The position numbers were made by a program, and so were the translations under genes. DNA of 64,000 nt, taken from NCBI RefSeq assembly GCF_902477725.1, contig NZ_CABSIF010000003.1:186001-250000 (forward strand), given 5' to 3'. Shown here piece after piece: positions 17,827 through 25,645 of the stretch. Position 1 is the stretch's first letter. Each line of letters begins with the position of its first letter. The notes below the pieces were generated by a model. The model was not told where the DNA came from and did no database searches. It worked only from the letters and a program-made list of their open reading frames with translations. The stretch is from an uncultured Desulfovibrio sp. Its GTDB lineage: Bacteria; Desulfobacterota; Desulfovibrionia; Desulfovibrionales; Desulfovibrionaceae.

Positions 17827-17851
17827 GCGCGCTATGGAATAAGTAGCGCGC
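17827..17851. promoter_or_regulatory. Inverted repeat upstream of the tautomerase gene (possible operator)
   Basis: Perfect arms GCGCGCTA (17827-17834) and TAGCGCGC (17844-17851) are separated by 9 bases. It is about 80 bases upstream of the tautomerase start. A link to the nearby HxlR regulator is a guess. Confidence 0.4.
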
Positions 17852-17949
17852 TATGAAAAAAATAGCAAGAACTGCCCAAGGTCAAACCTGCAAAGACGGC
17901 AGCATGTGTCCGTGTGACTGATTTTTCAAGGTGTTGCCGCCAAAAGCTG

Positions 17950-17993
17950 ATGGGCATTCCCTGAACGTGTTCATGTTCAGAGAATGCCCATTT
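17950..17993. terminator. Long hairpin, likely terminator downstream of cbiC
   Basis: ATGGGCATTC-c-CTGAAC pairs with GTTCAG-a-GAATGCCCAT (16 bp, one bulge pair, 8-base loop). It lies about 60 bases after the cbiC stop on the minus strand, though the better T-run (TTTT) is on the plus-strand side. Confidence 0.55.
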
Positions 17994-18052
17994 TCAATAA
18001 CCAGCTAGTATTCGGACTTTTGCTGAAAAAAAATCGCTACCCGGTGCTTTGT

Positions 18053-18745
18053 CTAAAGAGCCGCAACCTGCGTGAGGCCGCGCCGCGCAAGGGCTATGTC
18101 AGCCAGCGCGTTGATGCAGGCCGCCGCCACAGCGGAGCCGCCCTTACGGCCCAGCAAGGTAAAGTGGGGCCAGGGGCTTTGTCGCAGAAGTTCCTTTGAC
18201 TGCGCCGCGTTCACAAAGCCCACAGGCATGCCCACTATGAGGGCAGGCGGCTGCGCGCCCTGCGCAAGCACGTCCAGAAGGCCCAGCAGGGCCGTGGGCG
18301 CGTTGCCGATGACCACAATGTTGCCGCCCATGTTCTGCGCAATGCTCTCAAGTCCGGCGCGGGAGCGTGTGGTGCCCCGGCTGGCGGCAAGCTCCGCAAG
18401 GCCGGGCAGTGCCATGAGAGGCGTCACTGTTACCCCCAGCGGATCAAGGCGGCGCATGGGCAGGCCAGCGGCGGCCATGCGGGTGTCGGTATACACGGTG
18501 CAGCCCGCGAGCAAGGCGGTCACGCCAGCTTCAAGGCCAAGGGCGCTCAGCCGCAGGTCGTCCACGATATCCGTATCGCCAAGGGTGTGGACACAGCGGC
18601 GGGCCACTTGCCAGAGCGGGCCATCAAAGGTTCGCGGTTCAGGAATTTCCGCATCTATGATGGCGAAAGAGCGGCTTTCGATTTCGGCTGGGGTGCAGGC
18701 CGGGTCAAGATCAACACTGATTTTGTCTGTGGGGTTGTGAACCAT
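18053..18745 (-). CDS. cbiC: Precorrin-8X/cobalt-precorrin-8 methylmutase
   Basis: A 230-residue enzyme that moves a methyl group from C11 to C12 of the corrin ring, giving (hydrogeno)cobyrinate. Family landmarks are SFAIIDAEIP near the N-terminus, IVDDLRLS, a Gly-rich stretch GNAPTALLGLLDVL and GMPVGFVNAAQSKELL. The start at 18745 follows GAGG five bases upstream; the frame extends further but without family similarity. It begins 7 bases after the cbiA stop, so both are one operon. In Desulfovibrio this is the anaerobic, early cobalt-insertion route. Confidence 0.93.
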   Translation of the reverse strand: MVHNPTDKISVDLDPACTPAEIESRSFAIIDAEIPEPRTFDGPLWQVARRCVHTLGDTDIVDDLRLSALGLEAGVTALLAGCTVYTDTRMAAAGLPMRRLDPLGVTVTPLMALPGLAELAASRGTTRSRAGLESIAQNMGGNIVVIGNAPTALLGLLDVLAQGAQPPALIVGMPVGFVNAAQSKELLRQSPWPHFTLLGRKGGSAVAAACINALADIALARRGLTQVAAL

Positions 18746-18752
18746 AAAATCC

Positions 18753-20405
18753 TCAGGGGCGTGTGTCTGAAAAGTAGGCGGCGCAAGTGCGCAGCCATGC
18801 GCGCCAGAAGCGGCGGGAGCCTTCGGGATAGCAGTGAAGCCATGATCCGGCGACAGATCCGAGGCGGCAGCCTTCGTCCCGTAAAAAACGGCCATGGCTG
18901 TCATAGAGCTTCCACAGGGGACGGCATGGAGTGGGCAGGGGTATTTCTTCTTCCTGCGCATAGTGAAATTCGTGTCCGCGCACCCACAGGGGACGGGCGG
19001 CAGGTCGTTTAAGCGCGGGCCAATCAGGCGCGGCTTGCGCGGCCCGGTAGCCCAGAGCAGCCTTGCTTGCGCCAAGTGCGCAGTTGCGCGGCAAGAGGCC
19101 GCTCATGGCGTGGTCTTGCCCTGCAATCTGCACGGACTGCATGAGATAGATATAGCCCCCGCACTCGCCGTACATGGGCATGCCCTGTGCAGCCAGCCCG
19201 TGGAGGGCTGCGCGCATGGCCGTGTTGGCCGCGAGCCGGGGGGCATGCAGTTCCGGGTAGCCGCCGGGAAAGTACAGGCCAGAACATTCGGCTGGCGGCG
19301 CGGCATCCCGCAGTGGAGAAAAAGCGACAACATGCGCCCCAAGATCGTGCAGCACGGCAGGCAGATCCGCATAACAAAAGCTGAAAGCCTCATCCCATGC
19401 TAGGCCCACAACAAGCCAGCGCTTGCGGTGGGGGCGGGGTGGGTGCTGCGTTTGTGCGTCTGAAAGGGGAAAAAATCTGTCCGACGGCGGTTCATGTGCC
19501 TCGGATAATCGCGCTTGCCGTGCAACTTCCGGCATTGCCGCCCCGGACTTGTCTGCATCGACTGCCCTTTGTGACGTCTGCACTCCCGCCAGTTTGAGCA
19601 TGCGGTTCAGGTCGCAGTGTTGCTCAACCCATTGGGTCAGCGCTTGTCTGTCCACCGCAGGCAGGGCCTCGCGCGCTTCCACTAGCCCCAGATGGCGGGA
19701 GGGAAGTTCCGGTGCCCCCTGCCGGGGCAGCAGGCCCAAGAGGGGCACGCGAGCGCTCTTTGCCAAGGGCGTCAATGACTGGCGCAGCAGGTCGGCGTGG
19801 CGGGCGCTGCCCACATGGGTGCACACCATGCCAAGAAAACGGACAGGCAGGCCGCCAGCCCATGCGGGACGGTGATGCAGGAAGCCCTCTGCCAGCGCGG
19901 CAATGGACTGCCCCATACCGCCTGCGTTGAGTACCAGCAGCACAGGCAGACCCAGCAGGGAGGCCAGATGCGCAGTGCTGCCCGCGCCACGGTGCCCTCC
20001 GTCAAAGAGACCCATGGCCCCTTCCACCACCAGCAGGTCTGGCTTGGCGGAAGGATTTGTTCCGGCCTTTGCATCGTCCGCGTCCTCATGCTGGCAACAA
20101 CTTGCGGACATGCGTTCAAAAACGCGTCCCAACCCTTTGGGGATGCGCCCAGCGGGCAGGGGGTGTTCAGCAGGGGACGGCGTGGCTTCCCGGCACATCC
20201 ATGTGTCCAGATTGGCTGCGGGCTGGCCTGTCAGCGCCGCATGAAAGGCAGCATCAATATAGTCCGGCCCGGTCTTGGCCGCGCGGGCCATGAGCCCGCG
20301 AGCGTGCAGGGCGCAGAGCAGGGACAGGGTAAAGGTCGTTTTGCCCGCATTACTGCCCGTGCCGCCTATGACAAGGCCGGGTATGCTCGGCTGCGGCTTG
20401 AGCAT
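18753..20405 (-). CDS. cbiA: Cobyrinate a,c-diamide synthase
   Basis: A 550-residue glutamine amidotransferase that amidates the a and c side chains of cobyrinate. The N-terminal ATPase domain has GGTGSNAGKTT; the middle shows VVEGAMGLFDG; the C-terminal class I amidotransferase domain has the nucleophile Cys in MYGECGGYIYLMQ. The start at 20405 has GGAG seven bases upstream and directly begins the P-loop domain, so I rejected the longer frame to 20585. A His/Asp-poor linker of about 60 residues (about 330-390) separates the two domains. It is followed immediately by cbiC. Confidence 0.93.
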   Translation of the reverse strand: MLKPQPSIPGLVIGGTGSNAGKTTFTLSLLCALHARGLMARAAKTGPDYIDAAFHAALTGQPAANLDTWMCREATPSPAEHPLPAGRIPKGLGRVFERMSASCCQHEDADDAKAGTNPSAKPDLLVVEGAMGLFDGGHRGAGSTAHLASLLGLPVLLVLNAGGMGQSIAALAEGFLHHRPAWAGGLPVRFLGMVCTHVGSARHADLLRQSLTPLAKSARVPLLGLLPRQGAPELPSRHLGLVEAREALPAVDRQALTQWVEQHCDLNRMLKLAGVQTSQRAVDADKSGAAMPEVARQARLSEAHEPPSDRFFPLSDAQTQHPPRPHRKRWLVVGLAWDEAFSFCYADLPAVLHDLGAHVVAFSPLRDAAPPAECSGLYFPGGYPELHAPRLAANTAMRAALHGLAAQGMPMYGECGGYIYLMQSVQIAGQDHAMSGLLPRNCALGASKAALGYRAAQAAPDWPALKRPAARPLWVRGHEFHYAQEEEIPLPTPCRPLWKLYDSHGRFLRDEGCRLGSVAGSWLHCYPEGSRRFWRAWLRTCAAYFSDTRP

Positions 20406-20454
20406 GTTTGCGCTCCGTATGATGTCGGCAGGGATTGCCTTGCGGCAGATGCTG

Positions 20455-20691
20455 TCAGCGTTGTCGCAGGGCCTCGGCAATGATGGCCGCGTCTGCCTCT
20501 GGCCGGGCTTTGAGTTGCAGCTCGGGGTTACCTCCGGAGCAGGCAAAACCCTCTGGCCCCAGTTCCACAAAACCGGCGGAAACAACGCGGCTGTAAGGCA
20601 GCTGTTCGCGCATGTCGCTGTGGTCTACACGGCGCGGAAAGATGAAAGGCACTTCCTGACCAGAAAAGTCTTCAACGATGAGGTACTTCAC
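20455..20691 (-). CDS. Small conserved hypothetical protein (GTG start)
   Basis: A 78-residue protein (MKYLIVEDFSGQEVPFIFPR...) with no membrane segment or metal motif. The start is a GTG at 20691: GGAGG lies 6 bases before it, inside the last codons and stop of mltG, so translation is coupled to mltG. A longer frame exists but has no ribosome site. It sits 49 bases before cbiA. I do not recognise the family; a small beta-strand-rich fold is likely. Confidence 0.7.
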   Translation of the reverse strand: MKYLIVEDFSGQEVPFIFPRRVDHSDMREQLPYSRVVSAGFVELGPEGFACSGGNPELQLKARPEADAAIIAEALRQR

Positions 20692-20701
20692 AGGGGCCTC
20701 C

Positions 20702-21772
20702 TCAGCGCGCATCGGGCGCGGCGGGCTTGGCATTGCGGCGGTTTTGCAGATACTGCCGCACGGCCTTGTTGTGGTCATTGAGGTTGGTGGAAAAAACATG
20801 CTCGCCACCATCGAATTTCGCCACAAAGTACAGATAGTTGTGCGCCTCGGGGTGGACGGCTGCGGCAAGGGCCGCTGCGCCGAACGAGCAGATGGGGCCT
20901 GGCGTCAGGCCGGGGCGCTGATAGGTGTTGTATAAGTTATTGGGATCGTCCAGATCGCGGCGACGCAGGTTGCCGTCAAAGTTGGGTCCAAGGCCGTAAA
21001 TCACTGTGGGGTCGGCCTGGAGCAGCATGCCCTTGTTGATGCGGTTCTGGTAGACCCCGGCCACGCGGGCGCGCTCTGCGTCAATGCCTGTTTCCTTTTC
21101 CACTATGGAAGCAAGGATAACCCATGTTTTGAGCTGTTCGGTCTGGCTCGGCCCCGGTTTTTTGCCGTCGGGCCATACGTTGGCGGTCTTGCGCCAGAAG
21201 TTGTCCACCATGCGCCCGGCAACGGCCTTGGCCTGCGCCAGATCGACAATGTCATTCTTTTTGAGCAGATATGTATCCGGCATCAAAAAGCCCTCAGCCG
21301 TGGCAAAGGGGATGCCGTAATGACGCAGAAAGTCCGGGTCGGTCACGACCTTGCGAAAGTCGTCAAAAACTACAAGTCCGGCCTCTTCAAGCACCTTGCC
21401 TGTCTGCCACCATGTGAGGCCTTCCGGCACGGTAACGCGGTACAGCACGGGGTGCCCGTTGACCAGCTCGTCCAGCACCTTTTCCGGCAGCCAGCCCGTA
21501 TTGAGGGCGAATCTGCCAGCCTGGAGGCGGTTTTCCCATTTTTTATAGCGGGCCAGCAGGTCGAGCTTGCGGGCGTCGGTAACAACCCCCTGCTTGACCA
21601 GCCCTGCGCTTACCTGCGCCAGACGCGCCCCGGCTGGTACGTCAAAAAAGACATCGCGGCCTGGGGTTTCCGGTGCGGTGGTGAGGAAAGTGTGAGCCTC
21701 GTAAGCCAACCATCCTCCGCCTGCGAGGACCAGCAAAAGCAGCAGGCCCAGCGCGCGCAACAGTGTTTTCAT
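20702..21772 (-). CDS. mltG: Endolytic murein transglycosylase MltG
   Basis: A 356-residue inner-membrane enzyme that cuts nascent glycan strands. It has one N-terminal membrane segment (about 6-26), a LysM-like region, then the YceG domain with catalytic Glu in ASIVEKETGIDAER and GVYQNRINKGMLLQADPTVIYGLG. The C-terminal half has the typical YNTYQRPGLTPGPICSFG. Length is normal for the family. It overlaps ruvX by four bases, a gene pair often seen in bacteria. Confidence 0.95.
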   Translation of the reverse strand: MKTLLRALGLLLLLVLAGGGWLAYEAHTFLTTAPETPGRDVFFDVPAGARLAQVSAGLVKQGVVTDARKLDLLARYKKWENRLQAGRFALNTGWLPEKVLDELVNGHPVLYRVTVPEGLTWWQTGKVLEEAGLVVFDDFRKVVTDPDFLRHYGIPFATAEGFLMPDTYLLKKNDIVDLAQAKAVAGRMVDNFWRKTANVWPDGKKPGPSQTEQLKTWVILASIVEKETGIDAERARVAGVYQNRINKGMLLQADPTVIYGLGPNFDGNLRRRDLDDPNNLYNTYQRPGLTPGPICSFGAAALAAAVHPEAHNYLYFVAKFDGGEHVFSTNLNDHNKAVRQYLQNRRNAKPAAPDAR

Positions 21773-22206
21773 GCGGGTCTCCGGTCTTGGGGCGCAAGCG
21801 AAAGAAAGGAAGAAAGAATGCGCACGGCGGCCTGCTGGTCAAGCACTGCCTTGCGTTTGCGCATTTCCAGACCGGCCTCGCGCAGGTCGGCCCAGGCTTC
21901 TTCGGAACTCAGCGCCTCAATCATAAAGAAAAAAGGCAGCGGCACCCGGCGCTTAAGGCGCTCGGTCACGTTGCGTATCTGGCGCGTGGTCATGGTTTCT
22001 TCCCCATCAAGGGTCAGGGGCAAACCTACCACCACCGCTTCTGCCCCGGCCTCGGCAATGCGCTCGGCAAGGGCGGCCAGAAAGGCCTTGCGGTCGGTAA
22101 AATCTTCAAGCCGCAAGGTAGCCAGCGGAAAGGCCAGCCGTCCTTCAGGGTCGGATGCGGCAAGGCCCGTGCGGGCCAGACCGTAATCAACGGCAACGAA
22201 TTTCAC
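21769..22206 (-). CDS. ruvX: RuvX/YqgF family Holliday-junction resolvase-like protein
   Basis: A 145-residue RNase H-fold protein. Hallmarks are the N-terminal AVDYGLARTGLAASD with the catalytic Asp, VVVGLPLTLDG, and a late acidic segment (DQQAAVRIL). YqgF proteins process 16S rRNA 5' ends in E. coli; a resolvase role has also been proposed. Its stop overlaps the mltG start by four bases. Confidence 0.92.
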   Translation of the reverse strand: MKFVAVDYGLARTGLAASDPEGRLAFPLATLRLEDFTDRKAFLAALAERIAEAGAEAVVVGLPLTLDGEETMTTRQIRNVTERLKRRVPLPFFFMIEALSSEEAWADLREAGLEMRKRKAVLDQQAAVRILSSFLSLAPQDRRPA

Positions 22207-22286
22207 TGCAAGCCTCGTTGTGTACGGCGCGTTTGCCAGCGGGTGCGGCCATCCCTAAGAAAATGCATTCTCAAAGGCAAGGTGGT

Positions 22287-22961
22287 CTAAATGATGCCCA
22301 GCAGCGACAGCAGGCCAAGGGCGCTGCCGCTGACCAGCGGACCAAGCACAAGCCCAAGCGCCCCGGTGAACAGCAACAACAAAAGAATGACAAATCCGTA
22401 ACGCTCCACACTCAGGTAACGATATGCGGCGTTTGGGGGCAGAAAATAGGCCACAACCTTGCTGCCGTCCAGCGGAGGAATGGGCATCAGATTGAGCCAG
22501 CCCAGCCCGAAATTAATGATTACGCCCGTCTGGATGGTCTTGAGCGCAAAGACGTAACTTGTGCTGTCCATCCATTGTTGCGGTGGAAAAACATGCAGCA
22601 CCGCCCACAGCAAAAGGCCAAAAAGCCCTGCCAGCAAAAAGTTTGTGAGCGGCCCGGCAAGGGCTACCAGCATCATGTCTTTTGCGGGATTGCGGAAGTA
22701 ACGGGGATTGACTGGCACTGGCTTGGCCCAGCCGAACACAAAGGCCCCGGAAAGGCTTGTCAGCACAAAGGCCAAAAGGCCCATGGGGTCAATATGCGGC
22801 AGGGGGTTCAGGGTCAGCCGCCCCATGACTTTTGCGGTAGGGTCGCCGCAGCGAAAGGCCACCCATCCGTGGGCCACTTCGTGCAGAATGATGCCCAGGA
22901 GAGCGGGTACAGCGGCTACGGCCAGGGTGCTCAGCACCTGGGAAAGGTCTAGGTTCAGCAT
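22287..22961 (-). CDS. M50 family site-2-type membrane metalloprotease
   Basis: A 224-residue polytopic protein with the zinc motif HEVAHGW near residue 27 in the first half and the second metal ligand motif LNLMPIPPLDGSKV near 157. About six membrane segments are visible. It belongs to the short YwhC-like M50 group without a PDZ domain. The substrates of such proteases are mostly unknown. It lies 80 bases upstream of ruvX, possibly in the same transcript. Confidence 0.9.
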   Translation of the reverse strand: MLNLDLSQVLSTLAVAAVPALLGIILHEVAHGWVAFRCGDPTAKVMGRLTLNPLPHIDPMGLLAFVLTSLSGAFVFGWAKPVPVNPRYFRNPAKDMMLVALAGPLTNFLLAGLFGLLLWAVLHVFPPQQWMDSTSYVFALKTIQTGVIINFGLGWLNLMPIPPLDGSKVVAYFLPPNAAYRYLSVERYGFVILLLLLFTGALGLVLGPLVSGSALGLLSLLGII

Positions 22962-23004
22962 ATGTTGCGGGTACCATTTTCCTCTTGGCGCGGCAAGGTC
23001 GGGC

Positions 23005-23313
23005 CTAGCCCGAGGAGGCTACCTTGCGCACCAGCAGATCGTCGTCAGGCCAGATGTGGCGGTCAGGCGTAAGCAGCTGACCGTTGCGGGCCACAAGGGC
23101 GGTTTCTTCAGCAAGGCCAAGGGCTGCAAGCAGCTGGCGCGAAGTCTTGGGCCGGGGCATGGAAAGGTATTTTTCTTCCGGCTGCACCAGTACGGTCACG
23201 CGCGCGCCCGTGTGTTCCGGCTTGACCACCTGAACGTGAGCGGTGTGCGCGGCGGGGGCTGCTGCGGCCTCGGTTGCCTGGGTATCGTTAGCCGGGGTGG
23301 CGGTGTCAGTCAT
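23005..23313 (-). CDS. ThiS/MoaD-like beta-grasp protein, third gene of a trio
   Basis: A 102-residue protein: an Ala/Thr-rich leader (1-35), then a ubiquitin-like fold (VTVLVQPEEKYLSM...TALVARNGQLLTPDRHIWPDDDLLVRKV) ending in SSG. MoaD and ThiS end in Gly-Gly, whose last Gly carries sulfur; here only one terminal Gly is present. It is 9 bases downstream of the C_GCAxxG_C_C gene. A sulfur- or selenium-carrier role is possible but not shown. Confidence 0.7.
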   Translation of the reverse strand: MTDTATPANDTQATEAAAAPAAHTAHVQVVKPEHTGARVTVLVQPEEKYLSMPRPKTSRQLLAALGLAEETALVARNGQLLTPDRHIWPDDDLLVRKVASSG

Positions 23314-23322
23314 GCAGTACTC

Positions 23323-23763
23323 CTACAGGTAGTCTTCGAGCAGCGCGCAGGTATGGCAAACCAGCGGCGCACAGGTTTTGATGAAAAGATTGTTCTGTTT
23401 GACAGCTGCCATGCCCTCGGGCGTGGTAATGTCATGCCCCAGAACGCCCCGGCACTGCAAACTGCCGTGAGCCTTGGCAAAAGCTTCGGTAAAGGCGTCG
23501 CGCCGGGCGTAGAAGGCCTCTTTCTGCGGGCGCGGGCATGGGCCGCTCGGGCCGTACATCATGCCTATGACCATGAGCGAGCCGGAAACGCAGCCGCATA
23601 CCTCGGCCTTGCCCATGCCTGAGCCGAAGGCCGAGGCAATGCGCAGGGCTGTTTCTTCCGTCAGGCCAAGCCTGTCTGCAAAGTGGGCCAGCACCTGCTG
23701 CGCGCAGATAATGCCCATGTTAAAGTCTTCTTGCACTTCTTCAAGTTCAGGAGGGGTGCTCAT
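23323..23763 (-). CDS. C_GCAxxG_C_C family redox protein
   Basis: A 146-residue cysteine-rich protein. Cys20 in GIICAQQVL, the CGCVSGSLMVIG core and the late C-x(n)-CHTC pairs (TCAPLVCHTCALLEDYL) fit the C_GCAxxG_C_C family, which is common in anaerobes and has no settled function. It has no signal peptide. It is spaced 9 bases from genes on both sides. Confidence 0.88.
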   Translation of the reverse strand: MSTPPELEEVQEDFNMGIICAQQVLAHFADRLGLTEETALRIASAFGSGMGKAEVCGCVSGSLMVIGMMYGPSGPCPRPQKEAFYARRDAFTEAFAKAHGSLQCRGVLGHDITTPEGMAAVKQNNLFIKTCAPLVCHTCALLEDYL

Positions 23764-23772
23764 GCTTTGTCC

Positions 23773-24753
23773 TTATGTGCAGAAGTAGTAAACGAGGGTT
23801 ACAACGGTCATACTGGCGGCCCGCAGCCCCTGATTGGCGAGGATAAGCCGCATGGCCAGCGCCGGGCGGAAAAAGCCCGCATAGGATGGCAGCTGGTGCC
23901 GTATGGCCCGCATGGGTGTGGAAAGGATATTGCCCACCATGAGGGCCAGCACCACATCGCGCGGCGAAAGCCCGCCAGTTTGCAGCACGCTGCCCGCAGC
24001 GCCAAGAGCCGCGCCAAGCTCCGCTGCCAGGTGCAACACAATGATGCCCATGGCCTGCGGCTTTAAAAACGAGAGCCAGCCCATATGATCGGCCAGCCAT
24101 GCTTCTGCCAGCGCAAAATAGCCGTAGCGCTGCATGCAGAACATAAGCACGTAAATGGGCGCCGTGAAGTACACCAGCTTGGGAAGACGCCGCAAAAAGC
24201 GCCGCCAGGCCTTGTTCAGGGCCTCGCGCCACGATGTGCCCGCCTGCTTGATGTTCTGACAGGCAATACAGCCCGGCGGTGGCGGCGGCAGCAGCCAGCG
24301 TGAAAGCACGACGGTAAAGCCCGTGCGTCCAGCGGCGGCGATAAAGGTAAGCCCCACGTACACCAGGGCAGGAGTGCCCAGTACCGGCCAGGTGAGCAGA
24401 AAAATGGTGGGCGTGTGCACAAGGTAGGCTGGCAGGCTGTTGAACAGGTTTGCCAGCATAAGCTCGTTGCTCGAAAGCTCGCCCAGATTATGGCTGTCAG
24501 AGAGCAGGCCATTGGCAGCGGCGGGGGACACAAAGGCCAGCGAAAAACTCGCGCCCGCGACTTCACGCAGATGGGCGGTCTGGGCCAGGGGCGCGGCAAG
24601 GCGGGCAAGATGGCGCGTCCAGCGCAGGGCCTCCAGCAGGTTTGCCACAAGCAGGCCCACCGCCAGCCCCAGCAGCAGACGCAGCAAGGGCCAGCCCAGG
24701 GAATGCCAGAGGCTTGCGAGTGTGAGTGCGGTATCTGGGGAGGTTGCTGTCAT
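23773..24753 (-). CDS. Nucleoside-recognition (Gate domain) membrane protein, first gene of a trio
   Basis: A 326-residue polytopic protein with about eight membrane segments and an internal CxxC (PGCIACQNIK) in a cytoplasmic-looking loop around residue 160-170. The Gate/nucleoside-recognition pattern (PAAANGLLSDSHNLGELSSNELMLANLF and GLTFIAAAGRTG) is visible in the first half and echoed later, as in spore-maturation-type proteins. The family likely moves a small ligand. It leads a tightly packed three-gene operon with the redox and ThiS-like proteins. Confidence 0.8.
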   Translation of the reverse strand: MTATSPDTALTLASLWHSLGWPLLRLLLGLAVGLLVANLLEALRWTRHLARLAAPLAQTAHLREVAGASFSLAFVSPAAANGLLSDSHNLGELSSNELMLANLFNSLPAYLVHTPTIFLLTWPVLGTPALVYVGLTFIAAAGRTGFTVVLSRWLLPPPPPGCIACQNIKQAGTSWREALNKAWRRFLRRLPKLVYFTAPIYVLMFCMQRYGYFALAEAWLADHMGWLSFLKPQAMGIIVLHLAAELGAALGAAGSVLQTGGLSPRDVVLALMVGNILSTPMRAIRHQLPSYAGFFRPALAMRLILANQGLRAASMTVVTLVYYFCT

Positions 24754-24855
24754 GCTGATGGGCTTGGCGCTGCCGGAAGCTGAAATGAGGAACAGTCAAG
24801 GATTTGCGCGCCCCTGCGGGAATGCCCGCAAGGGCAAAACTAGGGTTCGCCGTGG

Positions 24856-25326
24856 CTAGGGATTATAGCCCGTGTCGGGGGGCAGATCCCTGCGGCCAGC
24901 TTCTGCGCGGGCCAGAACGTCGCAACGTTCGTTCTCAGGGTGCCCGGCATGGCCTTTCAGCCAGCGCATGCGCACCTTGTGGGTGGAAAGCAGGGGCAGC
25001 AGGCGCTTCCACAGATCCACATTGAGGGCGGGCTTTTTGTCGCTCTTGATCCAGCCCTTTTTCTGCCAGCCCCAGACCCAACGCTTTTCAATGCTGTCGC
25101 AGACGTATTTTGAGTCGGAGTAGAGCTCGACTTCGCAGGGGGTTTGCAACTGGCTCAGGGCTTCCACAACCGCCAGGATTTCCATGCGGTTGTTGGTGGT
25201 CAGCTTGTAGCCTCCGGCAAATTCCTTGCGGTAGTCCTGATCGTCAAGTTTGAGTACGGCGGCCCATCCGCCGGGGCCGGGATTGCCCAGGCATGAGCCG
25301 TCAGTATGAATGGTCACTTTCTGCAT
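24856..25326 (-). CDS. rnhA: Ribonuclease HI
   Basis: A 156-residue enzyme that removes RNA from RNA-DNA hybrids. The four acidic catalytic residues are in TDGSCLGNPGPGGW, NRMEILAV, YSDSKYVCDS and NERCDVLAR. Length and basic handle (GWQKKGWIKSDKKP) match E. coli-type RNase HI. It is about 100 bases upstream of the membrane protein gene at 24753 and ends before it. Confidence 0.95.
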   Translation of the reverse strand: MQKVTIHTDGSCLGNPGPGGWAAVLKLDDQDYRKEFAGGYKLTTNNRMEILAVVEALSQLQTPCEVELYSDSKYVCDSIEKRWVWGWQKKGWIKSDKKPALNVDLWKRLLPLLSTHKVRMRWLKGHAGHPENERCDVLARAEAGRRDLPPDTGYNP

Positions 25327-25643
25327 TGTAGTCCTTTACGCGGGTTCCTGCCGAAGCTGTTCGGCGAACGGCAAGCATACACGGCAAAGCCTTGCTGGGC
25401 AATGCGCCTCTTGGGGCAGGTGAGGGCGGATTCCACCCGGCAGAAAGATCCCTGGGTAGATTGCGGCAGAAATAATGACGCGAGGGCGCGGGGGAGAGAA
25501 TAGCCTCCTCCCCCGAAAATTTCGTAATTTAAAATTGTTTTAGAGCAGTTAACACTTGATATGCCTGCCTGCTCGTATTTCGTGGCAAGAATTTTCAGGA
25601 AAATCCTTGCAGAGCAGTTAACTCATTTCATTTGTAAACTGCT
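25327..25643. other. 317-base intergenic region with repeats
   Basis: No supported gene. It contains three copies of AGAGCAGTTAAC-like repeats, two direct (25542-25553, 25611-25622) and one inverted (25634-25645), plus a hairpin at 25585-25610. The stretch is A+T-rich compared with its flanks. Confidence 0.6.
25542..25553. repeat. AGAGCAGTTAAC repeat, first copy
   Basis: Identical to 25611-25622 and near-complementary to 25634-25645. Spacing of the direct copies is 69 bases. Confidence 0.6.
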
Positions 25644-25645
25644 CT
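25611..25645 (-). terminator. Hairpin overlapping the M20 gene stop
   Basis: AGAGCAGTTAAC (25611-25622) pairs with GTAAACTGCTCT (25634-25645) with one mismatch. The right arm reaches into the stop codon of the M20 gene. There is no clean T-run, so terminator function is uncertain. Confidence 0.4.

Larger units (their letters stand above)
17748..18052. other. 305-base intergenic region between tautomerase and cbiC
   Basis: I see no coding frame with support. It holds the upstream region of the tautomerase with an inverted repeat at 17827-17851, and a strong hairpin at 17950-17991 downstream of cbiC. Confidence 0.5.
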
